A stretch of 64,000 bases of DNA from Aricia agestis. Taxonomy: Eukaryota; Arthropoda; Insecta; Lepidoptera; Lycaenidae. Each line of letters opens with the position of its first letter. Positions within the stretch are counted from its first letter, which is position 1. The position numbers were made by a program, and so were the translations under genes. The stretch covers positions 5,741,501 to 5,805,500 of the forward strand of contig NC_056410.1 of assembly GCF_905147365.1 (NCBI RefSeq). The letters run 5' to 3'. Under the pieces are notes generated by a model that did not search any database, was not told the DNA's origin, and saw nothing but the letters and a program-made list of their open reading frames with translations. This document shows, piece after piece, positions 1 through 10,677 of the stretch.

Positions 1-225
1 GGTGTGTACGTGTTCCTTGTAGAGACTTCACTGTGAAAGTAGCAGCGCTGAAAGACGAAAAAAATTTTTCACTTTTGTATGGGCAAGGGCCCGAGCGTCA
101 CGAGTTTCCCCATACAAAAGTGAAAAAAAAAGTTGGTCTTTCAGGGCTGCTACTTTCACAGTGAACTCTCTACAAGGAACACGTACACATCCTAAAGTAT
201 TATCACTTGTTTTTGTTACACACTG
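1..225. mobile_element. Mariner-like foldback MITE (left end outside window)
   Basis: Nearly the whole element is one palindrome: the arm CTTTCACAGTGAACTC with CTACAAGGAACACG near 150-183 is the reverse complement of the start of the window. It ends in GTTACACACTG followed by TA. The same family recurs at 3326, 13848, 34202, 42421, 46252, 58333 and 62162. The ends read TA-CAGGGTGTAACAAAA, which suggests Tc1/mariner-type mobilisation. It interrupts a Helitron-like 3' fragment that resumes at 228. No coding capacity. Confidence 0.8.
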
Positions 226-227
226 TA

Positions 228-313
228 GGATAGTTTTTATCCCGGAAAAATATACGGTTCCCGCGCGTGCAAACGAATTTTGGCGCAACGGAGTTGCGGA
301 TGTAATCAGCTAG
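228..313 (+). mobile_element. Helitron-like family A, 3' end fragment
   Basis: Contains the family signature TTTTTATCCCGGAAAAA, then a hairpin CGCAACGGAGTTGCG and a terminal CTAG followed by T. Hairpin plus CTRR-T is the canonical Helitron 3' terminus. The 5' half is missing on this side of the MITE. Confidence 0.7.
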
Positions 314-636
314 TTTCATAAAATCTTTTGGTTCCACAATCATCAATATAGAAATCTCAATACACCACAAACTGCTGTAAACTGTCATATTATTCTCACA
401 AGACAATATTTATACAATATAATATACAACATATTATACGTGTATACTGTATATTGTTATACAGTATTGTATGTTCCCCGCGAGGCCTGCGGAGTCACGT
501 CGACTGCTGTAATCGGCAGCCGCACACAACTTCGCGCCTGTCCGAACTTCCAACTGCAGGGGATAGACAAACGGATAGAAATACTAATAACAAAATATGG
601 AAGTTTTTGGGTATATTTGATTGAACTATCCATACT
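314..636. other. Unassigned intergenic sequence
   Basis: AT-rich with a short GC-richer stretch near 478-560. I see no credible coding region or repeat boundary here. Confidence 0.4.
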
Positions 637-820
637 TCCATACTAATATTATAAATAGGAAAATGTTGTCTGTTTATCTGTCAACTATTCACGCCCGTAC
701 CGCTAAACCGATTATACTGAAATTTGATATGGAAATACTTTGAATACCGGAAAAGACATGGGTTACTATTTTTATTGCGGAAAAAGCAAGGTTTTCGCGC
801 GATAAACGCATTTTGGCAGA
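637..820 (+). mobile_element. Helitron-like family A, 3'-truncated
   Basis: Starts TCCATACTAATATTATAAAT, the 5' end shared with copies at 4121 and 26675. It keeps the CGATAAACGCATTTTGGC block but loses the 3' hairpin and CTAG. Confidence 0.65.
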
Positions 821-998
821 AAGTCTAACTCCTGAGGGTCAATTCATATACCTGATATAAGTACCTAACAAGTCACGACGCGTAGATGCATTTCTAAATT
901 TGTATGGATTTGACAGATTTGTATGACGTCTCACGCAATTGAAATCTGTCAATTCAGTACAAACGACAGACAGTAGGTTTTACGAAATTATATTAAAA

Positions 999-1662
999 CT
1001 AGCTGTTGCCCGCGACTTCGTCCGCGTTAACATAGTTATACTTAACTAGCTGTTGCCCGCGACTTCGTCCGCGTTAACATAGTTATACTTAATAACAAAG
1101 ATGGATAGTTTTCCCCTTTTTGTGGTTCCTTATACAAAGGGTAAAAACGGGACCCTATTTAAGCAAACGTCAAACGCAAACGTCAATAAACTTTCATGTT
1201 TCTAATTTAAGAAATGACGGAATTTCACCCCCTTGGGGGTAGAATTACCAGAAACGCATAAATACGTATCCATTCATTTTTAAGCAGTAGCACAAAAATA
1301 AAGTTACATGTTTCTAACTCAAGAAATGACGGACTTTCATTCAAAGTTTCAACCCCAATTTCATCCCCTTGGGGGTAGAATTTTCAAAAACACTCAAATA
1401 CGTATTCACTCATTTTTAATCCGTAACTCAAAAATAAAGTTTCATGTTCCTAACTTAAGGAATGACGGACTTTCATTCAGACTTTCAACCCCTATTTCAC
1501 CCCCTTCGGGGTAAAATTTTCAAAATTCCTTCCTTAGTGGGTGTCTACTTAATAAAACAACCCTACCTACCAAATTTCGTGACTGTAACTTTAACAGTTT
1601 TTGCTCAGCGATGATGAATCAGTCAGTCAGTCAGTCAGGACATGTAATTTTATAAGTATAGA
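999..1662 (-). mobile_element. Helitron-like family B with doubled 3' terminus
   Basis: Read on the minus strand it starts TCTATACTTATAA after A and ends GGGCAACAGCTAG before T, both canonical Helitron features. The 3'-terminal 47 bp occurs twice in tandem (999-1045 and 1046-1091). The interior has three tandem units beginning CATGTTYCTAA at about 1196, 1308 and 1443 (spacing 112 and 135 bp). Open frames here follow the repeat and are not genes. Confidence 0.75.
1618..1639. repeat. (CAGT)n microsatellite inside Helitron B
   Basis: Five consecutive CAGT units lie near the 5' end of the element, read on the minus strand. Helitron-associated microsatellites of this kind are common in moths and butterflies. 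Confidence 0.7.
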
Positions 1663-2324
1663 TAGTAAGTATACAATATATTCGTTGTAATCAGAGCAGC
1701 ATTAACAATAATGGACAATGATCAGTTATACCCATCCGTCTTGCAATTAGCGCCTATCATAGGGCGAAAATCATAAAGGGTGTGATTTATTGCCAGTACG
1801 AGGTATATTAACTAGTAATAATGGCCGTTGGAACATTTTGACCTTACGTGAGTATATTTTATGATATTGCTAAATGCTGATATGTTTTATGTGTCATAAT
1901 CCAAACCCAAAAAATCAAACATCGTCCTTCTCTCTTTACACTCACGCCCGTCTTTCATATGCCAGGTGAAAAAGAACGACGCGGATTCATCGCTAAATTA
2001 GTTTTTCCTCAATAACTCGATAAATATACAATATTTTAAAAATCCGCTGGGTCGGTTTCTCAATGATAGAATTTTATACAATGTGTTAAAATATTAACTT
2101 AGTTCAATGCACGGTTATGGCAATAAATTAAAAATTCGTGCAAATTAGATGCATCTTTGTGATTTTTTCTATCGAGAAAATTTTAAGGTATCGTGATTTT
2201 GCTCAGATCTAATTCTTGGAAATATAATTTAGTATCTAATTTTAGAAAATGAAACAATTCGGGGTTTATTTTCAAGTATAAAAATGAAAAAATTGAAAAT
2301 TTTGGGTTAGTCGCCCCCTAGTGT
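1663..2324. other. Unassigned AT-rich intergenic DNA
   Basis: No long frame, no clear terminal repeats and no tRNA-like promoter. Confidence 0.4.
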
Positions 2325-2482
2325 CGGTGAATATATTTTTTAAGCTATTGAATAGCTTATATCGGAGCGCTGCAACCTTATTAAGAAATTCCGTGACGAA
2401 AATAAACCTAACACCCCCACACCGACCGGCACACCGGTGCAGCGTTGGAAGCCGTGCATCGTCTAAACTCTAACGTAATGAC
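2325..2482 (-). repeat. Interspersed repeat shared with 20,385-20,530
   Basis: The blocks AATAAACCTAACA, CACACCGACCGGC, TGCATCGTCTAA and ATAGCTTATATCGG occur again in inverted orientation near 20,385-20,530. The copies are diverged and I cannot define their ends or class. Confidence 0.6.
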
Positions 2483-3172
2483 AATACATAATTTGGTCAC
2501 GTTAAGTGAAACCCAGCCGACAGATCACAACTACTAACATTGAATTGCCTATAAAATTTGATGGTACATCCCGATGAAGCCTGCATCGTTACAAAATTTG
2601 TATCATTTAATAACATGTCAATATTATTTTAAATCTGAAAATGAAAATATCAGTTTATGAAACATAAGTCATATTAAATATATTTTTTTTCTTTTCTTCT
2701 CTCTATTTGACCAGGGTAAATAGTTGAAACAAAAAGTCAATAGAAGTCTGAACATTTATCTCGTTGGGGTTTTCAGCGCCGTTTAATAAAGATGATTGCT
2801 TCCTGCACTCAAACTCCTTCCGCACCGGGCCCAGGGCCCCGAGGCCACGCTAGAGGCCCAAGGCCCCGATCAGACCAGGCCAGTGTCGTAGCTACTGAGG
2901 GGCAAGATTGGTCGGTGCCCTGAGGCCTCCAAGGTCAGAGGGGGCCCACAGTCTCTATCTTATATAGAAAATTCTGTCACAGTGTTTGTGCGTGAACTCC
3001 TCCAAAACGGCTCAACCGAATTTAATTAAATTTTGTATGTACATTCGTTTATATGTACATTTCGAGAACAGGTTTTTATCTACTTATAGATTGTAGATCA
3101 GCGTTTCGAAAACTTTTTGCGTTAAGTAAGTAATGTTTGTTAAAAGGTACATCTAGGAAAATTAAAGTATAA
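2483..3172. other. Intergenic DNA with a GC-rich island
   Basis: Positions 2815-2955 form a GC-rich patch of repeated GGCCCC/GGGGCC-like words in otherwise AT-rich DNA. It is probably an old repeat; no open frame supports a gene. Confidence 0.4.
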
Positions 3173-3736
3173 AAGGGGTATGAAGATTTTTGTATGGAGC
3201 CTGGCCGACCTACTTTCCGCCATTGTGTTTTTCCGCGTTCACGAATATTTTTTTCAAAAATGGATAGCTAACATCAATACAAGCAAAAAATAATCTTGAA
3301 CAAAACCGCGTGGAGTGTCACTATACAGGGTGTAACAAAAATAAGTGATAATAATTAAGGGTGTGTACGTGTTCCTTGTAGAGAGTTCACTGTGAAGATA
3401 GCAGCGCTGAAAGACCAAATTTTTTTTTCACTTTTGTATGGGGAAACTCCTGACGCTCGGGCCCTTGCCCATACAAAAGTGAAAAAAAGATTTCGTCATT
3501 CAGAGCTGGTACTTTCACAGTGAACTCTCTACAAGGAACACGTACACACCCTAAAGTATTATCACTTATTTTTGTTACACACTGTATATCTTCGAAATGT
3601 GACACCTTACGTGGTATTGTCCAAGATTATTTTCTGTTTGTATTGATGTTAGCTATCCATTTTTGAAAAAAATATTCGTGAACGCGAAAAAAGACAATAG
3701 CGGTACGCTAGGTCGGCCAAAATCTTCATACCCCTT
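3173..3736. mobile_element. Large foldback element hosting a mariner-like MITE
   Basis: Arms of about 150 bp (3173-3323 and 3587-3736) are inverted copies sharing TATTGATGTTAGCTATCCAT, AATATTCGTGAACGCG and ATCTTCATACCCCTTT. Between them at the centre of symmetry lies a complete mariner-like MITE (3326-3584). Confidence 0.8.
3326..3584. mobile_element. Mariner-like foldback MITE, complete
   Basis: 259 bp, flanked by TA on both sides (3324-3325 and 3585-3586). Starts CAGGGTGTAACAAAAATAAG and ends with the imperfect inverted copy. It is palindromic almost from end to end; the loop contains CTCGGGCCCTTGCCC. It is the best-preserved family member in the window. Confidence 0.88.
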
Positions 3737-4120
3737 TAGATCTTACCAGTTGATGGGGCCCAACTTTATTTTTGTTCCGTGGTCCTCCAGCTACGCCACT
3801 GCCTGCAACGGAGTGAACAAAATATCTTTATTTTTCTCTCATCCCTCATAATTATAGGCAATAATCCTTACGACGATTGTTTCCCTTCAAAACGACTTCC
3901 TGTATTAGGTGCAATAAAAACAAACAATATTGGCGATTAACATTAAAAGTTATATTAAAAACGTTACGCCTTTGGGAAAACGGCGAATAAATTTGCATCT
4001 AATCAAAATATACTCGTACAAAATATATTTAATATTGGTTAACTTCACTTTAAGGTTTTAAATCAATGAAACTACTAGAAAACTGAAATCATTCGATTGC
4101 ACAAATCCTTAACCATACTT
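3737..4120. other. Unassigned AT-rich intergenic DNA
   Basis: No supported gene or repeat boundary seen. Confidence 0.4.
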
Positions 4121-4330
4121 TCATACTTAATATTATAAATGCGAAAGTGTGTCTGTCTGACTGTCTGTTACCTCTTCACGCCCAAACCGCTGAACCGATT
4201 TTGCTGAAATTTGGCATGGAGATACTTTGAGCCCCGGGAAAGGACATAGGTTACTTTTTATCCCGGAAAAATTTAAGATTCCCGCGCGATAAACGAGTTT
4301 TGGCGCAACGGAGTGGCGGGCGTCATCTAG
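4121..4330 (+). mobile_element. Helitron-like family A, near complete
   Basis: Begins TCATACTTAATATTATAAAT, runs through GCGAAAGTGTGTCTGTCTGA and CGATAAACGAGTTTTGGCGC, and ends GGCGTCATCTAG before T. About 210 bp, noncoding. It resembles the short lepidopteran Helitrons that lack a Rep-helicase gene. Confidence 0.8.
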
Positions 4331-5740
4331 TTTTTCTATACTTAAGCTATTTTATTAAGACACTAGCTACAAAGGGAACAGACAGGCAATTTATGTATTA
4401 ACTAGATATTTAGACTTCCTCGATAAATGGGCCATCTAATACTGAAAGAATTTTTCAAATTGGACCAGTTGTTCCTGAGATTAGCGCGTTCAAACAAACA
4501 AACAAACTCTTCCGCTTTATAATATTATATAAATAGATAGACTAGTATATATTATATAGTACATATTAATTAATAAATTAAATTCAAGCGTGCAAGCAGA
4601 AGCTGATGACGAGTTAATAAGTGGTGTATTCGAGGAGGTATTCTGTGTTGTAATTCGACACAAAGCCTGTTTGACGCCCGGGGGCGCTTAACTGACACAG
4701 TAACTTTAGTTCAAGTTAAGTTCTTCATTAGAGTCGGTCGACAAATCATAAGTTCTAAGGCGTGGGGTACAATATTACGCTTACTTAATAATATTAAAAA
4801 CTAACAATTCAGCGAACATGCGAAAATGGTGCAAATACCTACTAGGCATTACTTTTTTATAAACAGTTTATAAATAAAAATTATAGAATATATTATTGGG
4901 AATTGGTTCTTGAAAAAAAAAATTCAAAGTTACTGCATGTCAATAATAAGGTAAGTATATAATCCAACAAAATATACATTGTTTGTTTTTCCGTCTCTCT
5001 TATATGAAACTAACTTACAGAATAATAGCGGCATTTATAAGGAAATCTAAGTATGTAGACTCTAACTTAATAACATAATTCAGTACCCCCTACCCTGCCA
5101 TAAAGTCGCGTACAAAAGTTATTTATATTATTATTTAAAAGCAGCTTCATTCTATAATATTATATAGTTCGACTTTTTATCGCAACATTTGCATTTAGTA
5201 TGAAAATTAAATGCGAGTTAATTATCCGTACTATAATGTAGACCACGCTTAAGAGAGCTCGTAGCTCGCCGTGTGAGACACATTTACGATATACAGTTTA
5301 GTTGGATGTTTATTAAAATTGAGTTTTGGTGGCAGGACTTACTTTTAGTGGGAGGAGTATAAAATATATTACTATGGCTCTGAAGACTGAAAAACCACAA
5401 TTTTCTGAAGATTTTACTGCCGCACTCAGAGTGGAACATTAATTACTTAAATGTAATTCAAAATTTTGACATAAGCTCCATACATTGTCTGTCAAACTCT
5501 TGATTTAATTGAAGGGTAATCATAATTAAATGTGTCTGTAAGAATCAGTCAACATTAAAAAATACACCCGAAATAATGTATTCTATGATAAAAAAACATG
5601 TGCTCAGTTAGGCGTATGTAAATATTATTCAACAATCAGCTAATCATAGGGATATAGAAAATTTATAATAATTCAAAATAATTTAAAATGTATAAGATCT
5701 ATAGAGTATAAAAATATCTCGACTATCGTTGCATCCGTAA
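4331..5740. other. Intergenic DNA with a repeat remnant
   Basis: 4378-4545 holds a repeat segment (CCTCGATAAATGG, then CCTGAGATTAGCGCGTTCAA) that also appears, inverted and diverged, near 49,560-49,660. The remaining sequence is AT-rich with no credible frame. Confidence 0.4.
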
Positions 5741-5911
5741 TTGAATTTCAGAGGAATTTCAATCCGCTATCTTCTACTATCAGATTCTTGGAAGGCAACC
5801 AATATGGATTTCATTTACCAGGTACAATTTATTATATTCGAGTCTCCACGAATTAAATTAAAAACTTTCGTCTCGCAAAAACGGTGTTTATTTCTTCATC
5901 CCCCCGTTGTC

Positions 5912-5965
5912 ATGGAAAGGGGCTGCCAAAACCCTGGCGACTTGGCATCGACACTTGCCAAACAG
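5912..5965 (+). CDS. Candidate first coding exon, unknown gene
   Basis: ATG at 5912 in a fair context (GTCATGG, G at +4) opens 18 codons, MERGCQNPGDLASTLAKQ, ending exactly at CAG|GTAAGT (GT at 5966), a near-consensus 5' splice site in phase 0. The frame is also open upstream to 5741 and contains a possible acceptor (TTGAATTTCAG, about 5740-5750), so this may be an internal rather than a first exon. I do not recognise the peptide. No downstream partner exon is identifiable in the window. It lies in a stretch free of recognisable repeats, which mildly favours a host gene or noncoding RNA. Chance occurrence is quite possible. Confidence 0.25.
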
Positions 5966-6133
5966 GTAAGTAAATGGCTCCTTTATTTATGTTTTCGCAA
6001 ACTGAGTTCGTAATTCCGACCTTCTAATTATTTTTGAAGCGAAAGTATAAGTGGATATTAAATTAAAGTGTTGGAAATTGTATTTTCGTGACATGACCGA
6101 AAATTTGTAAGACGGAAGGAGAGTAATTGTTTA

Positions 6134-6296
6134 AACACACTAGGCCGAAGTTACGCGGCTTAAATTCCGCATGATTACGCCCGCAAAGTATTTCAAATTA
6201 CCGATGACACACTATTCCGTCGCGTTCCGTCTGTATTTTATATGCGTTGACGCCGGAATGCGGAATTTACACCGCGTAACATCGGCCTAGTGTGCT
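6134..6296. mobile_element. Short TIR element (CACACTAGGCCGAAG family)
   Basis: Terminal inverted repeats of about 40 bp: left AACACACTAGGCCGAAGTTA, right the imperfect inverse ending GGCCTAGTGTGCT. Flanked by TA, or by TTAA/TTAG if the longer site is used. 163 bp, noncoding. A solo end of the same family occurs at 14,729-14,755. The superfamily is unresolved (Tc1/mariner or piggyBac-like). Confidence 0.72.
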
Positions 6297-6620
6297 TAGA
6301 TACTAAGACCGTCAGCACGTAGGGAGAGGAAGTAATAATAAATTATTACTTCCTCTCTTATTATCTCTGTAACTTTTACAGTTCGCCGAAAATGTATTCC
6401 TTCTCTACTGTTTCTTTTTCATATTTTGTTGACATAAAAAAAAACTGTGGAATGCACTCTGGATTTTTAAATGCGTAGAGATTAGACGTATAAATGTGAC
6501 CGTCTTATTTTAGAAGTTTGTAGAAGTACTGAATATGTGTATAAGCCGTAATACTATCAGATTATGTTCGGTCACAGTTACGTCACACTTGTCGGTCATA
6601 TACTAGTTACAAATAGAACT
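6297..6620. other. Unassigned intergenic DNA
   Basis: Includes a short inverted pair around AAGTAATAATAAATTATTACTT near 6330-6351. No gene supported. Confidence 0.4.
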
Positions 6621-7177
6621 TATAGGTCTATCAGAATCTGATGGCAATTTTTGACAGCACATTTTCAAAAAAATATCCTTAATCATTGGATTTTTTTTAT
6701 ATTTGCATGCTTAACACACCTAATAAGAAAAAAAAGGATCAAATGTTTTTTTTTTTTTAATGAAATAAGGGGGCAAACGAGCAAACGGGTCACCTGATGG
6801 AAAGCAACTTCCGTCGCCCATGGACACTCGCAGCATCAGAAGAGCTGCAAGTGCGTTGCCGGCCTTTTAAGAGGGAATAGGGGAGGGTAGGGAAGGGAAG
6901 GGAAGGGAATAGTTGAGGGTAGGGAAGGGAATAGGGTAGGGGTTAGGGGATTGGGCCTCCGGTAAACTCACTCACTCGGCGAAACACAGCGCAAGCGCTG
7001 TTTCACGCCGGTTTTCTGTGAGAACGTGGTATTTATCCGGTCGAGCCGGCCCATTCGTGCCGAAGCATGGCTCTCCCACGTATAATACTTCAATGTCTGT
7101 TTTACTTCAATTACCCCGGTATTGCTAGAGTAAATTTATTTTCTCACTTTTTGCCATCAGATTCTGGTAGACCCATA
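6621..7177. mobile_element. TIR element interrupted by a SINE-like insertion
   Basis: The ends TCAGAATCTGATGGCAA (to 6646) and TTGCCATCAGATTCTGGTAG (from 7151) are inverted, with TA at the outer edges. The middle is occupied by the poly(A) SINE-like element at 6746-7080, so the host element was only about 220 bp. Confidence 0.65.
6746..7080 (-). mobile_element. Poly(A) SINE-like retroelement
   Basis: On the minus strand it begins CGTGGGAGAGCCATGCTTCG, runs through a CCCTTCCCTACC-rich simple repeat and ends GTTTGCCCCCTTATTTCATT plus poly(A). Related copies lie at 13,964, 15,453, 19,658, 21,764, 53,229 and 62,650. The A tail implies LINE-dependent retroposition. I see no clear tRNA-type promoter and do not assign a named family. 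Confidence 0.8.
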
Positions 7178-8230
7178 TATCACATAAAAAATTTAAAAAG
7201 ATCTGCTTCCGAAACAAGCTCTGCAAGCACAATTTTAGATAATTAAACATGACTTGTGTTTGAACTTACTGCTGTGGCTACTGGTAAGGAAAATTTCTAA
7301 TAAATAATTCAACTGAAAAGTTCTACGTTCAGTTTTCCGGTAAGTAACTTTCTGCAAAAATTAATTATTTATTAGGACTATTGGAAATAAACAATTTGAT
7401 ATTTCTGTAGTTCAGGTATCTGTTGATTTTTCCGGTCCGGGGAGTCTCATACATAAAGAAAAGCGATCCAGCTGCTATCGGGTTAGGTTTCCAAGATTAA
7501 GAATATTATTATCTAGGTTGCCGTTTAAGGGTTACTTATGTTTAGGTATCAAAAGATATTACAGCATTAAGAATAAAATAATATGAGTAAAATTCGATCT
7601 AATATTACTTTACTCAAACGTAATTTTTGGTAACGTTTTTTGATATTGCTTTTTAGTTTATAACATAATTTAGGACATTTCTAATATGTTTTCAGATGAT
7701 ACAAATTCAAGCCTTTGAACATTAGGTTTACCATAGTCCATAATAACAATAACTATAATAATACCCAACTTTATGTATCCTAATTTAATAGGTATGGAAG
7801 ATTTGATGATAATAAAGGTATGTTGAGATTGAATCCTGCACTTGTGTATCTTACAATATATTTTTAATTTACTTAAGTATCAGGGGAAATCAGAGCTCCG
7901 TGTTTGGTGAACACGAATTTGTGTCGGTTTTATTCCTTTGAGCGATACTCACATAACTCGTTCGTCTATTCCTGGAAACGCAGTTTTTGCCAATATCTAT
8001 AGTTTTAGGGTACTCACTACTCGCACAGATCAACTTTGCGGTAAAATGCGGAATTTTTGTTAACTGACCTCTTTGTTATATTTAATCAGGTACAACATCT
8101 TAGGCCGATTTAGCACTGATCTGGGAAGTGTTGGTTCCAGATTTGTTATGACGGTGGATGATCGGACAACGGACATTCCCCTGTGGTGACTTGTATGTCG
8201 TAACATCAGACATAGTTTCGTCTATATTCG
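7178..8230. other. Unassigned AT-rich intergenic DNA
   Basis: No protein-like frame and no clear terminal repeats detected. Confidence 0.4.
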
Positions 8231-8397
8231 TTTATCGCGTGGGAACCGTACATTTTTCCCGGATGAAAACTATCCTATTCTCTCACGATTCAAAGTATCT
8301 CCATGCTAAATTTCAGCAAAATCGGTTCAGCTATTTGAGCGTGAAGAGGTAAAAGACAGACAGACACACTTTCGCATTTATAATAATATAGTATGGA
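8231..8397 (-). mobile_element. Helitron-like family A, 3'-truncated
   Basis: The inverse of the family: TTTATCGCGTGGGAACCGTA, then TTTCAGCAAAATCGGTTCAG, then the 5' end giving A|TCCATAC on the minus strand at 8397. The hairpin and CTAG are missing. Confidence 0.75.
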
Positions 8398-8957
8398 TTA
8401 ATATGGGAGTAATATAGATGTACTAAGGCATATTTCTGATAAATGATAATATGTCACGGCCACGGTCATGGCCACACAGTATCTGAACGCACCCTAATAA
8501 TATTGTCTACAAACTAAGCATTATTATCTAGCAATTTCCAACGTTTCAATAGAATTTCATTATGAAATTAGTTTTATAAAGTAATACAGGAAGGCTTGAG
8601 AGGATTTATTTTCTCTTTGATTACGTGACACAAAGGAACGGAGACAAACGGCCCGCATCATCAGCGATCGATAGCACTCATCTGATGACATTTTTTCGAA
8701 TAATCCTGTTTAATTCATCCCCAGTTTTATTCCCAAGTATTTTATACAACGTATTCCCGTTTGTGACTATCAGTTGTGCGGTTGTTACAAAGCAGAACTC
8801 CGCGCGGCAAACAGAAGTTTAGAAACCGTGTGTGTAAATTGCGCTTTATATAAAGCTTAGTTTATACGTATTACGTAACAAACTTTTTGTAAGGCAATGT
8901 TTTTAAAGCTTCATAAATTGCTGGTAAACTATGGTCTATATTTTTATACCTTCATTT
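8398..8957. other. Unassigned intergenic DNA
   Basis: No supported feature. The open frame at 8625-8822 has no recognisable domain. Confidence 0.4.
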
Positions 8958-9580
8958 CTTAAGAGTCCGGGTGCCATCGTGCAAAATATTTACGTAATAA
9001 TAATAATAATAGCTCCCACACCGGTTTCGGTGACGGTGGCCGGTTTCATTGAAACCAGGCCAGCTACGCAGGAGTAATTTTATAGTGCCCAAGTATGTGC
9101 GCAGTACACAAGAGCACTCTCTATTCCTTTACTCTCATAACCCAGTGGGACGGACGACCGACACGACTGGCGAGAGATCAGGCGCAGGACCGACTTTTTA
9201 CATGCCCATCCGACGCATGGATCATCTTACTTGTCAGACAATCAGGTGATCAGCCTGCATTGTCCTAACTAAACTTGGAAATAACATGTTTTCAACGCGG
9301 GAATCGAACCCACGACCTCCGAGTCAAGAGCCGCGCTCTATACCACTAGACCACGGAGGCGTTATATTTACGTACTAAAAGTATAAACGATTACAATATT
9401 TACATACTAAACTGTAATCATTCATATTTTTTGGTACTTATGTAAATATTTTGCAGTGAGTCTTTGTACAGGAACCTAGGTAATTATAATAACTCAAAAT
9501 ATATGGTGAATATGCTCGTATGGGAAATGATCTTGGTATTACGTTTGTATGAGAATTGCGATGGCACCCGGACTCTTAAG
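8958..9580. mobile_element. TIR element hosting a tRNA-derived SINE
   Basis: A perfect 22-bp inverted repeat: 8958-8979 starts CTTAAGAGTCCGGGTGCC and 9559-9580 is its exact reverse complement. Removing the SINE (8997-9363) and one copy of its 11-bp target duplication leaves a TIR element of about 250 bp. The TIR starts at TTAA, but its next bases (GAGTCC) are not typical of piggyBac, so the superfamily is open. Confidence 0.75.
8997..9363 (-). mobile_element. tRNA-derived SINE, family T1, with target duplication
   Basis: On the minus strand it starts GCCTCCGTGGTCTAGTGG (A-box region), has the B box GGTTCGATTCC, an unrelated body of about 270 bp and an (ATT)n tail. It is flanked by the direct repeat ATATTTACGTA (8986-8996 and 9364-9374), a clear 11-bp target duplication. 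The tRNA-like part is not a real tRNA gene: the anticodon stem does not pair cleanly. Pol III transcription is expected from the boxes. Confidence 0.9.
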
Positions 9581-10349
9581 TTTAGAACATCATAAGTAAC
9601 TATAGGTTAAAATTTTCATTTAGGTCAAACATTTCGATATAACCACATAATTTATTCAACGCACATCCTAGTCACTATAAATTCATATTTTATTATCTGT
9701 TAAAGATAACGAATTGCCGCAAACAAATATGTGTCACGATATAATATGTATTTTATCTCCCCTGATTTGGGTTTAACGAATCAGCGAAAGCTCCGCCGAC
9801 TCCAAAGTGGACTTTTGCGAGTTCTGTCATGTTAAATCATAATATTTTTATGCGACAAATTTATTTTATGCGACAATGAGCCGAAAAGTATTTTGTATTC
9901 TCGTTATAAGTCGGTCCCTTGCCGTACGCCGTTACTTGTAATATCCAGTTTAGAAAGATTTGTTGAAGAACATTTTCAGTAAAAGTTTTTGTAAAGATTA
10001 TTTGCTTTTATAGCAATGATACTCTAAACTGGGACGGATTATACCTATGTGTATATTAAGATTAATGGAACTACAACGCGCTTATTAAATATAACTTAGC
10101 ACTCATGAAGGGACACACAAAATTTGTCTGTTTTTGTCTACAGCGATCAGTTTTTGAAGTATTGTGTACCTCCCATTAGTTACCCAATAATTCAAAAATC
10201 GATTATTAATAAAGATTAATAAGGTTTTTTGTACCTTACAAATATTTTTGGTCAAAAGTATTAAATACAAAGAGTGCATTTATGAGTGAGAACTTATTCA
10301 AGCTCTAAATATTATTAGTATACAGTGTGAATAACAACAATGTCACGAC
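9581..10349. other. Unassigned AT-rich intergenic DNA
   Basis: No supported gene or repeat. Ends at the target duplication of the next element. Confidence 0.4.
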
Positions 10350-10669
10350 CACAGAAATAAATCAAGATAGAACGGCGACGCGCGTGCGTTGCTAAGGAAT
10401 CGATCGTGTAAATTTTTGCTTTTCATTTAGTTAGAACAAATAACTTACCCGTGGAAAGAAATACCTCCTTTTGACCAATTCACTTTCGTACTTCTGTTTC
10501 TACAATTAGACACTGCACAATGAGGCATTTTTGCACAACCGCTCCGGTGTAATCAAGTCGAGATGTGCGCGCTGACTAAATGAACGTTCAACAAATCTTG
10601 CTCACTTGTGCAAGATTGAAACACGCGTACTCCACCCGCTAAGCCATTCTATCTTGATTTATTTCTGTG
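10350..10669. mobile_element. P-superfamily-like MITE with perfect 8-bp TSD
   Basis: Terminal inverted repeats CACAGAAATAAATCAAGATA (about 28 bp, right copy ending TTGATTTATTTCTGTG). Flanked by GTCACGAC on both sides (10342-10349 and 10670-10677), a perfect 8-bp target duplication. 320 bp, noncoding, with a second copy at 63,230-63,516. The ends resemble those of the THAP-encoding relic at 18,770-19,100 (CACAGACATAGATCAAGATA). Eight-bp duplications plus THAP point to the P superfamily. Confidence 0.85.
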
Positions 10670-10677
10670 GTCACGAC

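Noticed and set aside
9288..9362. tRNA gene on the minus strand
   Set aside because: A and B boxes are present but the anticodon stem does not pair, and the segment continues into a SINE body with (ATT)n tail and an 11-bp TSD.
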